Below, one piece after another: positions 33,157 through 41,458 of a stretch of DNA of 64,000 bases (within the stretch, counting starts at the first letter, position 1; each line of letters opens with the position of its first letter). This stretch comes from Candidatus Methanomethylophilaceae archaeon (GTDB taxonomy: Archaea; Thermoplasmatota; Thermoplasmata; Methanomassiliicoccales; Methanomethylophilaceae). The stretch spans positions 1-64,000 of the forward strand of contig CALUOK010000007.1 in the NCBI GenBank assembly GCA_944322255.1, in the 5' to 3' direction. The position numbers and the translations under genes are program-made. Under the pieces are notes generated by a model. That model worked only from the letters and a program-made list of their open reading frames with translations. It had not been told where the DNA came from and searched no databases.

Positions 33157-34914
33157 TCAACAGGACCTCTCGGAGGTCTCCTTCTGGACCTTGGCGATGA
33201 AGTCGTCGAGGGGCATGGAACCGAGGTCCTGGCCCTCCCTGGTCCTGACGGTGACGATGGTCCCGTCGTCGCTCTCCTTCTCTCCGAGGACGAGCATGTA
33301 CGGGATCTTCTGGAGCTGGGCCTCGCGGATCTTGTACCCGATCTTGTTGTCGCTGTTGTCCAGCTCCATCCTGATGCCGGCGGCCTTCAGCTTGGCGGCG
33401 ACCTGCGCGGCGTAGTCGAAGGACTTCTCGGAGACGGACAGGACCCTGGCCTGGACCGGCGCGAGCCAGACGGGGAACCTTCCCGCGTAGTGCTCGGTCA
33501 GGATGCCGATGAACCTCTCGATGGATCCGAAGATGACCCTGTGGAGCATGATCGGCCTGTGCTTGTCTCCGTCGGAGCCAGTGTACTCGAGCTCGAACCT
33601 CTGGGGCATCTGGAAGTCCAGCTGGATGGTTCCGCACTGCCAGGTCCTTCCCAGGCAGTCCTCCAGGTGGAAGTCGATCTTGGGTCCGTAGAATGCACCG
33701 TCCCCTTCGTTGACGGCGTACTCGAGGCCCATGGTGTTCAGGGCGTTGATCAGGGCGTTGGTGGCGTTCTCCCAGTCCTCGTCGGAACCCATGCTGTCCT
33801 CGGGCCTGGTGGAGAGCTCGACGTGGTACTTGAAGCCGAACTTGGAGTAGACCTCGTCGATGAGCCTGACGACGCCCTCTATCTCCTGCTCGACCTGGTC
33901 GGGCCTCATGAAGATGTGCGCGTCGTCCTGGGTGAAGCACCTGACCCTGAACAGTCCGTGCAGGGTACCGGATTTCTCGTGCCTGTGGACCAGTCCGAGC
34001 TCGCCCATCCTGATGGGCAGGTCCCTGTAGGACCTGGGCTCGGTCTTGTACACCAGCATGCCGCCGGGGCAGTTCATCGGCTTGACGCAGTAGATCTCGT
34101 CGTCGATGGTGGTGGTGTACATGTTGTCCTTGTAGTGGTCCCAGTGCCCGGAGCGGAGCCAGAGGGCCTGGTTGAGGATGATGGGGGTGGAGATCTCGTA
34201 GTAGTTCTCCCTGGTGTGGAGCTCCCTCCAGTACTCGATGAGGGTGTTCTTCAGGACCATTCCCTTGGGGAGGAAGAACGGGAACCCGGGACCCTCCTCC
34301 ATGATGGCGAACAGCCCGAGCTCCTTGCCGAGCTTACGGTGGTCCCTCTTCTTGGCCTCCTCCAGCATATTGAGGTAGGCCTCCAGCTTCTCCTTGTTCT
34401 CGAATGCCGTGCCGTAGATCCTGGACAGCATCTTGTTGTGCTCGTCGCCCCTCCAGTACGCGCCGGCGAGGGAGAGCAGCTTGAACGCCTTGACGGCCTT
34501 GGTGTAGGTGGCGTGGGGTCCGGCGCAGAGGTCCACGAACTCGCCCTGCTTGTAGAAGCTGATGGGGGAGTCCTCGGGGAGGTCCTCCACGAGCTGGACC
34601 TTGTAGTCCTCGCCCTTGGACTTCAGGTACTCGATGGCCTCGGCCCTGGGGAGGGTGTAGGTCTCGAGCTTGAGGTTCTCCTTGATGATCTTCTTCATCT
34701 CGGCCTCGATCTTCTCGAGGTCCTCGGGGGAGAACCCGCCCTCCTTGTCGAAGTCGTAGTAGAACCCGTCGTCGATGGCGGGCCCGATGGCCAGCTTGGT
34801 TCCGGGCCAGAGCCTCTGGACCGCCTGAGCCATGATGTGGGAGGCGGTGTGCCTGATGACAGGGAGCTCGTCATCCGTCTCGCGCACCGAACCGTCAGCA
34901 TAGAGTGCCTTCAT
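33157..34914 (-). CDS. thrS: Threonyl-tRNA synthetase, bacterial-type editing domain, no TGS domain
   Basis: 585 residues from ATG 34914 (ATG 34923 is three codons upstream). The N-terminus goes almost directly into the editing domain (HTASH at about 22-26, CAGPH near 160), so the usual 60-residue TGS domain of bacterial ThrRS is missing. The catalytic core has the CxPMNCP-like VKPMNCPGG, motif 2 FRVRCFTQDDAHIF and motif 3 HRVIFGSIERFIGIL. The anticodon-binding domain ends the protein. Most archaeal ThrRS have an unrelated editing domain, so this one is of bacterial type and was probably acquired. TATA-like sequence at 34989-34997, minus strand. Confidence 0.93.
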   Translation of the reverse strand: MKALYADGSVRETDDELPVIRHTASHIMAQAVQRLWPGTKLAIGPAIDDGFYYDFDKEGGFSPEDLEKIEAEMKKIIKENLKLETYTLPRAEAIEYLKSKGEDYKVQLVEDLPEDSPISFYKQGEFVDLCAGPHATYTKAVKAFKLLSLAGAYWRGDEHNKMLSRIYGTAFENKEKLEAYLNMLEEAKKRDHRKLGKELGLFAIMEEGPGFPFFLPKGMVLKNTLIEYWRELHTRENYYEISTPIILNQALWLRSGHWDHYKDNMYTTTIDDEIYCVKPMNCPGGMLVYKTEPRSYRDLPIRMGELGLVHRHEKSGTLHGLFRVRCFTQDDAHIFMRPDQVEQEIEGVVRLIDEVYSKFGFKYHVELSTRPEDSMGSDEDWENATNALINALNTMGLEYAVNEGDGAFYGPKIDFHLEDCLGRTWQCGTIQLDFQMPQRFELEYTGSDGDKHRPIMLHRVIFGSIERFIGILTEHYAGRFPVWLAPVQARVLSVSEKSFDYAAQVAAKLKAAGIRMELDNSDNKIGYKIREAQLQKIPYMLVLGEKESDDGTIVTVRTREGQDLGSMPLDDFIAKVQKETSERSC

Positions 34915-35116
34915 TGTAATCATCTCATCCGTCCCGCGGACGCACGCGCGCCCGGACGGGACATGTTGGTCCCCGTGTATGCCTCCGACTTTTTATATTT
35001 GGCGCGCGGGTGCGCGACTGTTAAGGGACAGACAGGTCGTTCCGTGAGACGTCTGACTGCCCTGTGGCCAAAGCGAACCTTTATCTAAGGGGAGTTGATA
35101 AGCGGTTTCACTTCAT

Positions 35117-35191
35117 GGCCGGGATAGGGTAGCTTGGTTATCCTAGGGGACTGTGGATCCCTTGACTCGGGTTCAAATCTCGGTCCCGGCC
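35117..35191 (+). tRNA. tRNA-His(GTG)
   Basis: Encoded G-1 (35117) opposite C73 (35191), the identity element of tRNA-His. Acceptor GCCGGGA pairs with TCCCGGC; anticodon arm GGGGA-CTGTGGA-TCCCT gives GTG. No CCA encoded. TATA-like CTTTATCTAA at about 35080-35089. Confidence 0.95.
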
Positions 35192-35264
35192 CTCATTCTC
35201 AATCCGAGCATCTCTGCACGGTCTCCGCGTCCATCATCCCCGCTAAATATCCCGATGGCATGGG

Positions 35265-36260
35265 ATGTCCGATACTATGTCCAGGGTACGCGACAACATC
35301 GACATGTACCGCAGGCTGTGCGTCGAGTGCGGCACATGCCGCGAGGTGTGTCCCTCCTACAACCACGGCGGATGCGACCCGCTGGCGGTCATGAGGGGCG
35401 AGTACCGCAGGGTCTTCGACTGCGTCGGATGCGGGAGCTGCTCCAGGGCATGCGAGCACACCAACCCCAAGATCGTCATGATGGCGGCCTACAGCATCGT
35501 CCTCGACACCCCGGTCAGCCAGGCCTTCCTGGACACCGGATACTCCAGATACCCCGCCGCCGACGCCCCGGGAGCGGACCTGGAACCCGTGTGGGACGGC
35601 GAGGAGGTCTGCGTCATGCCCGGATGCGTGGCCAAGTGCGTCGTGCCCTACGTCGTCTACGCGGCCTCGTCCGGACTCAGGGGCATGGGTGCGAAGGCGT
35701 GCGAGCTCCCGGACTTCACCTGCTGCATGTACCCCATCCAGTTCGGCACCATGCAGGACGAGGAGAGGGTCGGATACATCAGGAGGATGGGTGAGACCGC
35801 CGGAGGGAGGGAGATGGTCAACCTCTGCGGCGGGTGCACCGAGATCATGAACCGCCACGGGGTGGAGTGCAGGCACCTGATCCCGTTCCTGCAAGACAGG
35901 CTGGACTCCCTCCCGAGGATCGAAGGGCGTCTGAAGGTGTCAGTGGAGCCGGGATGCGCCGCCGTGGAGCACGCCGACGAGATGACCGACATCGTCAGGG
36001 CGATGGGATGCGAACCGGTGGGCAACGAGCCCGGATGCTGCGGGAAGAACTCCAGGAACGTGGCCAAGCCGCTCATGGACGAGAGACAGGAGGCCGCTCG
36101 GGACGCCGACGTCATAGTGGTCGGATGCCCCATGTGCCAGTCCAAGTACGACTCCGTCCCCGGAGGCAAGCCCGTGATGCACCTGGCGGAGCTGCTGGCG
36201 GCCGCCTTCGGCGACAGGAGGTCGCTGGAGTGCCACACCATCCCCGTCCCGGACTTCTGA
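35265..36260 (+). CDS. HdrD-like Fe-S protein with two CCG domains
   Basis: 331 residues. N-terminal ferredoxin module with CVECGTCREVC and CVGCGSCSRAC, then two cysteine-rich CCG domains: CVMPGCVAKC to CCMYP in the first and GCAAVEHAD, GNEPGCCGKN, CPMC in the second. This is the layout of the catalytic subunit of heterodisulfide reductase HdrD/HdrB and relatives. It is shorter than HdrD and stands alone, with no HdrA/HdrC/HdrE gene nearby, so the electron donor and substrate are open. TATA-like CTAAATAT about 22 nt upstream of the ATG. Confidence 0.85.
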   Translation: MSDTMSRVRDNIDMYRRLCVECGTCREVCPSYNHGGCDPLAVMRGEYRRVFDCVGCGSCSRACEHTNPKIVMMAAYSIVLDTPVSQAFLDTGYSRYPAADAPGADLEPVWDGEEVCVMPGCVAKCVVPYVVYAASSGLRGMGAKACELPDFTCCMYPIQFGTMQDEERVGYIRRMGETAGGREMVNLCGGCTEIMNRHGVECRHLIPFLQDRLDSLPRIEGRLKVSVEPGCAAVEHADEMTDIVRAMGCEPVGNEPGCCGKNSRNVAKPLMDERQEAARDADVIVVGCPMCQSKYDSVPGGKPVMHLAELLAAAFGDRRSLECHTIPVPDF

Positions 36261-36267
36261 CACGGAC

Positions 36268-36915
36268 ATGGACGTGGAGTACAGACCCTTCGGAATGTCC
36301 GACACGCCGGACTTCGTCGAACTCATGGACGAGACGTTCGGATACGGGTTCCTGTTCCCGGACCCGGACGTCCTCCAGGCCTACTACCTGGACAGCCTCG
36401 CCGGACTGATCGCGGACTCCACGTTCTCGGAGGTCGCCGTCTCGGACGGCCGCGTGGCCGGCGCATGCTTCTGCGCGGCCGCGTTCGCTCCGCACGCGTT
36501 CAAGGGGTTCGAGCCCCGCATGCACGCCCTGATGGCGAGGGAGCGCTTCCGGTGGCTCTCCGAGAACCGCGACCCGTCCGCCCTGCTCAGGAAGAGGACC
36601 ATCGACAACACCGTGTCCCGCATCGTCTCCGGGGCCGGCGTATGCGACGGCGACATCCAGTTCCTGGCGGTGTCCAGGGGCTTCAAGGGCCGGGGCATCG
36701 GAGGCAGGCTGCTCCGTGACATGCTCGACCACATGAGGTCCTGGAGGACGTCCCGGGTGCTCGTGCTCACCGACGACCTCTGCGACAGGGGCTTCTACGA
36801 GCACATGGGGTTCTTCTGCGCCTCGTCCGACACATCCCGGTTCGACAACGGGACGTCCCTGACGAGCTACGCCTACGTGCTGGACCTCCGACCCGCCGAC
36901 CGAGTCCTTTTTTAA
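36268..36915 (+). CDS. GNAT-family N-acetyltransferase
   Basis: 215 residues. Acetyl-CoA binding loop FKGRGIGGRLLRDML (about 136-150) preceded by the strand IQFLAVSR, and a C-terminal VLTDD-FYEHMGF motif. Substrate unknown. Starts 7 nt after the HdrD-like gene, so probably co-transcribed with it. Ends in TAA, one of few. Confidence 0.85.
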   Translation: MDVEYRPFGMSDTPDFVELMDETFGYGFLFPDPDVLQAYYLDSLAGLIADSTFSEVAVSDGRVAGACFCAAAFAPHAFKGFEPRMHALMARERFRWLSENRDPSALLRKRTIDNTVSRIVSGAGVCDGDIQFLAVSRGFKGRGIGGRLLRDMLDHMRSWRTSRVLVLTDDLCDRGFYEHMGFFCASSDTSRFDNGTSLTSYAYVLDLRPADRVLF

Positions 36916-36951
36916 TAGTGGGCGGTCATCCGACTCCGAAGGGAGATTCAG

Positions 36952-38403
36952 ATGACCTGGGAAGGCAGACTCAACAAGATCGACGACAACAGATGGGAGA
37001 TCCCCATGGACGAGTCCTCCGGCATGAGGACCAACGCCGTGATCTACGCCAGCGAGGAGATGATATCCTCGATCCGCGCCGACAACGCACCCCAGCAGGC
37101 GGCCAACGTCGCGTGCCTCCCCGGGATCGTCGGAAGCTCCATGGCCATGCCCGACATCCACTGGGGCTACGGCTTCCCCATCGGCGGCGTCGCCGCCGTG
37201 GACGAGTCGTCGGGATCCATCTCCCCCGGGGGCATAGGCTTCGACATCAACTGCGGGGTCCGCCTCATCAAGACCGACCTCACCCTGGAGGACCTGGGAG
37301 GCAGGAAGGACGAGCTGGTGGACGAGCTCTACAAGAACGTGCCGTCCGGCCTGGGGTCCAAGGGCCTGACGAAGATCGGCTACAAGGAGCTGGACGAGAT
37401 CCTCGCCAACGGATCCGAATGGGCTGTGGAGAACGGGTACGGCTGGGAGAGGGACCTGGACGTCACGGAGGAGCACGGCCACATGATGGACGCCGACACC
37501 TCCGTCGTCAGCGACAAGGCCCGCAAGAGGGGGCTCCCGCAGCTGGGGTCCCTCGGATCCGGCAACCACTTCCTGGAGCTGGACCTTGTTGAAAACGTCT
37601 TCGACGAGCACACCGCCAAGGTCTACGGCCTAAAGGAGGGGACCGTGACCGTCACCGTCCACTGCGGCTCCCGCGGATGCGGCCACCAGATCGCCACCGA
37701 CTACCTCCAGGAGATGGAGCGCTATATCAAGCAGAACTCCGTCAGCCTCCCCGACAGGCAGCTGGCCTGCGCCCCCCTTGACTCCAAGCTCGGCGACGAC
37801 TACTACAAGGCCATGTGCTGCGGGGCCAACTACGCCTGGGCCAACAGGCAGATGATCACCCACTGGGTCAGGGAGTCGTTCGAGAACATCCTCGGGGACT
37901 CCGCCGAGAGCATGGGCATGGACGTGGTCTACGACGTGGCCCACAACATAGCCAAGAAGGAGAGGCACGACATCGACCGCCACCACGCGGACGTGCTGGT
38001 CCACAGGAAGGGCGCCACCCGCGCCTTCGCCCCAGGCAGGTCGGAGATCACCATGAAGTACCGGGATGTCGGACAGCCGGTCATCATCCCCGGGGACATG
38101 AGCGTCGGGACGTACGTCCTGGCCGGCAGGAAGGGCTCCATGGAGCAGACCTTCGGATCGTCCTGCCACGGCGCCGGGAGGAAACTGTCCAGGAAGGCGG
38201 CCATCAACAGCCTCACCGTGGACGGCGTCATGAGGGAGATGTCCGAGAAGGGCGTCTATCTGAGGAACGGCTCCATCGAGGGCGTCCTGGAGGAGGCCCC
38301 CGAGGCGTACAAGGACGTGGACGAGGTCATCAAGGTCGTGTGCGACGCGGGACTCACGGCCAAGGTCGCCAAGCTCACGCCCATAGGCGTGATAAAGGGC
38401 TGA
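36952..38403 (+). CDS. rtcB: RtcB RNA ligase
   Basis: 483 residues, complete, no intein. Metal and GMP-site motifs: FDINCGVR (Asp and Cys), GSGNHFLE, HCGSRGCGHQ, AHNIAKKE and SCHGAGR (the guanylylated His). Joins tRNA exons after intron removal, using GTP and Mn(II); archease, its usual helper, is not in the window. Good upstream GGGAG ribosome site. Confidence 0.95.
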   Translation: MTWEGRLNKIDDNRWEIPMDESSGMRTNAVIYASEEMISSIRADNAPQQAANVACLPGIVGSSMAMPDIHWGYGFPIGGVAAVDESSGSISPGGIGFDINCGVRLIKTDLTLEDLGGRKDELVDELYKNVPSGLGSKGLTKIGYKELDEILANGSEWAVENGYGWERDLDVTEEHGHMMDADTSVVSDKARKRGLPQLGSLGSGNHFLELDLVENVFDEHTAKVYGLKEGTVTVTVHCGSRGCGHQIATDYLQEMERYIKQNSVSLPDRQLACAPLDSKLGDDYYKAMCCGANYAWANRQMITHWVRESFENILGDSAESMGMDVVYDVAHNIAKKERHDIDRHHADVLVHRKGATRAFAPGRSEITMKYRDVGQPVIIPGDMSVGTYVLAGRKGSMEQTFGSSCHGAGRKLSRKAAINSLTVDGVMREMSEKGVYLRNGSIEGVLEEAPEAYKDVDEVIKVVCDAGLTAKVAKLTPIGVIKG

Positions 38404-38404
38404 A

Positions 38405-39712
38405 TCAGAACCCGAGGACCTTCTGGGCGGCCCTGCGGACCGCGTCCCTGTCGGATTCCAGCGCCGACACCAGCAGCGCCCATCCGTAGGGGTCCCTGGC
38501 CTGCAGGGACCTGGCTATCGGCGAGAACCTGGCCAGCGACTTTATCCTGCCGCCCTCGTCGGCTATCGCCACGTCGGTCTTCCCGATCCTCATCCTGCCC
38601 TGCAGGTTGGAGCTCGACGTCAGCTCCGCGCCCACGTCGAACGGGTCCACCCCGGCGGCGTCGGCGATCTCGTCCTCCAGCCTCCTGGCCCCTTCACGGC
38701 CGGTGTACTCCAGCAGGACCTCCGCCTTCTCGTCTGTCATGTCCTCGCTGTACACGGCGAAGGCCTTCTTGTTCAGCATCCTGGCCGCGACCCTGCGGAC
38801 GTTGCGGGACGGCTTCCCTCCGGAGGCCGCCACCATGGACATCAGGTCGGAGTCGCCTCTGAGGTAGATGTCGGAAAGGTCCAGACCGGAGCCCTCCACC
38901 GCCTTGGTGAGCATCCTCTGCGCTATGCGGACGGTCTCGTGGAAGTAGACGGTGGTGTACATCAGCGAACGGGAGACCATCAGCCCCTCGGCGGCGGTGA
39001 TGCCGCCCCTGCGCAGGACAATGCGGTCGTTCTGGACCATCATTGTCTTGATCAGCCTCTCGGAGTCTATGCTGCCGTGGGACACGCCGGTGTGGTGGGC
39101 GTCCCTCATGAGGTAGTCCATCTGGTCCGCGTCCACCGGACCGTGGATGATCTGGTGGGCGTAGTCCTTGGACGGGAAGTACTCGTGCTTGTTCCAGAAC
39201 CTGTCCAGGGCCTCCTCGCCGGTGGACTCGGGGTACGCGATTATGCCGCACACGTCGTCCGCCGATATCCCCTGGGACTCCATTATCTCGGCCATGGTCG
39301 GAAGGCCCCCGAGGATGTCGTCGCTCTCCGGCAGATGGTTCGGGATGTCCCCCTTGATCAGGGCCCTGGCCAGCTCCATGTGGTCGAGGCCGGTCGCCTC
39401 CTCCATGATGGGCTCCAGGGCATGGGAGAACGGCGGATGGCAGATGTCGTGGAGCAGCCCGGCCATCCTGACAGCGTCGGAGTCCTCCCGGTCGAGGCCG
39501 ATGGCATCGGCCATCCTGCCCGCCAGATGGTACGTGCCCAGGCAGTGCTCGAACCTCGTGTGGTTTGCCGCGGGGAACACCAGGTTGCCCAGCCCTAACT
39601 GCTTGACGGACCTGAGCCTCTGCATCTCGTGGCGGTCCATGATCTCCAGGAAGACGCCGTCCACCTCTATGCTCCCGTGGACGGGATCCTGGACGACCTT
39701 GGACCTCGGCAT
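38405..39712 (-). CDS. HD-domain phosphohydrolase (dNTPase-like)
   Basis: 435 residues from ATG 39712. N-terminal VVQDPVHGSIE and RLRSVKQLG; HD metal site HTRFEHCLGTYHLAG then GLLHDICHPPFSHALE, and DADQMDYLMRDAHHTG later. This is the dGTPase/SAMHD1-like subfamily found in archaea, which hydrolyses dNTPs or related nucleotides. Overlaps the start region of nothing but abuts the PUA gene (its ATG is 3 nt before that stop), so the two are coupled. Confidence 0.9.
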   Translation of the reverse strand: MPRSKVVQDPVHGSIEVDGVFLEIMDRHEMQRLRSVKQLGLGNLVFPAANHTRFEHCLGTYHLAGRMADAIGLDREDSDAVRMAGLLHDICHPPFSHALEPIMEEATGLDHMELARALIKGDIPNHLPESDDILGGLPTMAEIMESQGISADDVCGIIAYPESTGEEALDRFWNKHEYFPSKDYAHQIIHGPVDADQMDYLMRDAHHTGVSHGSIDSERLIKTMMVQNDRIVLRRGGITAAEGLMVSRSLMYTTVYFHETVRIAQRMLTKAVEGSGLDLSDIYLRGDSDLMSMVAASGGKPSRNVRRVAARMLNKKAFAVYSEDMTDEKAEVLLEYTGREGARRLEDEIADAAGVDPFDVGAELTSSSNLQGRMRIGKTDVAIADEGGRIKSLARFSPIARSLQARDPYGWALLVSALESDRDAVRRAAQKVLGF

Positions 39713-39714
39713 GC

Positions 39715-40206
39715 TCACTCCCCTGTCTTCCAGAGCTTGTCGCCCACGAAGTGGATCGTCTTGATGGCCTTGCCGGGCTCCTTGGATGCGAGCGCCTCTC
39801 CCGTGCGGAGGGCCACGCCTATGGCCAGCGGCGCACCGTTCCTGGCGTCCCTGATCCAGACCATGTCGCCCTCTGCGATCTCGGGATCCGCCTCGGTGAT
39901 GCCGGGGCCCATGACGTCGGCCCCGTTGGTGACGTAGGGAACGGCGCCCATGTCGACTGTGACCGCCCTCTTCGTGGGCCTGTACTTCAGGATCCCCCTG
40001 ACGGTCAGGAAGGGCTTGTCCTCGTAGACCAGCCCGAGGATGTCGCTCTTGACGAAGATGAGGTTGTAGTCCGTGCTCTCGGCCATGTCGACCCCGTCCT
40101 CCTCGGAGAAAACCGGGACGCCCATGACGTCCTCCAGCTCCTTGGCCAGGGCCTTGACCTCCTTGCTTCTCATCCTCTTCCTCTTGCGTATCATTATGTC
40201 TGCCAT
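39715..40206 (-). CDS. PUA-domain RNA-binding protein (archaeal MCT-1-like)
   Basis: 163 residues from ATG 40206. Basic start (IRKRKRMRSKE), a central domain, and a C-terminal PUA domain (about 80-160: AVTVDMGAVPYVTNGADVMGPGI, EGDMVWI, AIGVAL). Family members bind RNA and may act in translation or ribosome recycling. First gene of a two-gene unit with the HD hydrolase. Confidence 0.85.
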   Translation of the reverse strand: MADIMIRKRKRMRSKEVKALAKELEDVMGVPVFSEEDGVDMAESTDYNLIFVKSDILGLVYEDKPFLTVRGILKYRPTKRAVTVDMGAVPYVTNGADVMGPGITEADPEIAEGDMVWIRDARNGAPLAIGVALRTGEALASKEPGKAIKTIHFVGDKLWKTGE

Positions 40207-40270
40207 AGCTGGGACGATGATGCCATTCGCCGATAATGACTTTTCGGGATGCCGTCCCATCCCCCTATCC

Positions 40271-40280
40271 ATATTATATA
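40271..40280 (+). promoter_or_regulatory. TATA box of the DUF368 gene
   Basis: ATTATATATG-type box about 22-30 nt before ATG 40302. It favours a leaderless transcript from 40302 over the longer in-frame extension from 40236. Confidence 0.6.
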
Positions 40281-40301
40281 TGGGGAGCCGTTGGTCGGAC
40301 C

Positions 40302-41204
40302 ATGGGCGGAAAGAGCTTGAAGGACTTCCTCGTCGGAGCCCTCGTCGGCATCATGTCCATGATGCCAGGGGCCAGCGGGGGAACGATCGCGGTCATTTTC
40401 GGGATCTACGAGAGACTAATCGCGGATCTCGCGGACATAAGACACAAGCTCCTGAAGGACCTCCGCTTCATCATCCCCGTGGGGCTGGGTATCGTCGTGG
40501 GACTCCTCGTGTGCGCCGTCGGCATAGACGCGCTCCTGCAGAACTGGGAGGTCCCCATGATGTTCTTCTTCGCGGTCCTCATCCTGTGCCAGATCCCCGA
40601 CATCGCGGAGATGGCCAACGGAGAGGAGGACGGCAGGCCCACCACCTGGAACATCGTCGCATGCATCGTGGGGATCGCCGTCATGGTGGCGTTCCTGTTC
40701 GTCGGGTCCAACGACTCCGGGATCTCCCTCGTCGAGCTGGATGCCGTCGACATGGTGCTGCTGTTCGTCGTGGGCGTCGTCATCGCCCTGTCGAAGGTCG
40801 TCCCCGGACTCAGCGGGGCCGCGATACTTCTCGCCATCGGGCTGTACACCCCGCTCATGAACCTCGTCGGAGGCCTGGACATGTCCGTGATCATGGAGAG
40901 GGCCGTGGCCATCGTGCCGCTTGCCGTCGGGTTCGTGGTCGGGGCCATCGGACTGGCCAAGATTGTCGACTACTTCATGAGGCACAACCGCAGGTCCACA
41001 TACTACTGCATCCTCGGGATGACGATAGGAAGCATCATCACGGTGACGGTCCAGGCGTTCCAGGGCCTCGACGGCACCACGATGATCGTCGGAAGCGTCG
41101 TCGGCATCGTCATCGGTCTGGCGTTCGGATACCTCCTCAGGAAGGTGTCCGTGAAGTACGCCAGGGAGACCATCGAGACCGGCCCCGGGAACCCCGAGTG
41201 CTGA
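40302..41204 (+). CDS. DUF368 membrane protein, PopT-like polyprenyl-phosphate transporter
   Basis: 300 residues, eight to nine membrane helices. The start KDFLVGALVGIMSMMPGASGGTIAV and the later VPGLSGAAILLAIGLY form the duplicated signature of the DUF368 family. Bacterial members (PopT) recycle undecaprenyl phosphate across the membrane; in an archaeon the lipid carrier would be dolichyl phosphate used for glycosylation (inference). Confidence 0.88.
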   Translation: MGGKSLKDFLVGALVGIMSMMPGASGGTIAVIFGIYERLIADLADIRHKLLKDLRFIIPVGLGIVVGLLVCAVGIDALLQNWEVPMMFFFAVLILCQIPDIAEMANGEEDGRPTTWNIVACIVGIAVMVAFLFVGSNDSGISLVELDAVDMVLLFVVGVVIALSKVVPGLSGAAILLAIGLYTPLMNLVGGLDMSVIMERAVAIVPLAVGFVVGAIGLAKIVDYFMRHNRRSTYYCILGMTIGSIITVTVQAFQGLDGTTMIVGSVVGIVIGLAFGYLLRKVSVKYARETIETGPGNPEC

Positions 41205-41407
41205 GGGGAAAATCCGAGGCGGCCGGTGCGGATAGGATGGATGGATGTGGAAAAAACATCCGACCGCCTCAACGCAGACAGAAGCAGCGGGTGATGCACA
41301 CTTGTTGCCTGCAATGATACTATCCACGGGATGGTATTTAAACCGAAGCGGGGGAGGTCACCGAAAAAGGCACCCCCTGTTTCGGATGTCTGGCTATGTG
41401 GAAAAGA

Positions 41408-41449
41408 GGACCGAAAACCCCCCGAAAAGGGGGGGTGGTTTTTCGGTCC
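41408..41449 (-). terminator. Long GC-rich hairpin downstream of arcS
   Basis: GGACCGAAAA (41408-41417) pairs with TTTTCGGTCC (41440-41449), with a second inner stem of six C (41418-41423) against a G run (41429-41435). It lies 10 nt past the arcS stop on the minus strand. A weaker related stem (CCGAAA / TTTCGG) lies just upstream at about 41362-41386. Probably a bidirectional terminator between convergent genes, but unusually long. Confidence 0.65.
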
Positions 41450-41458
41450 CTGTGAAAC

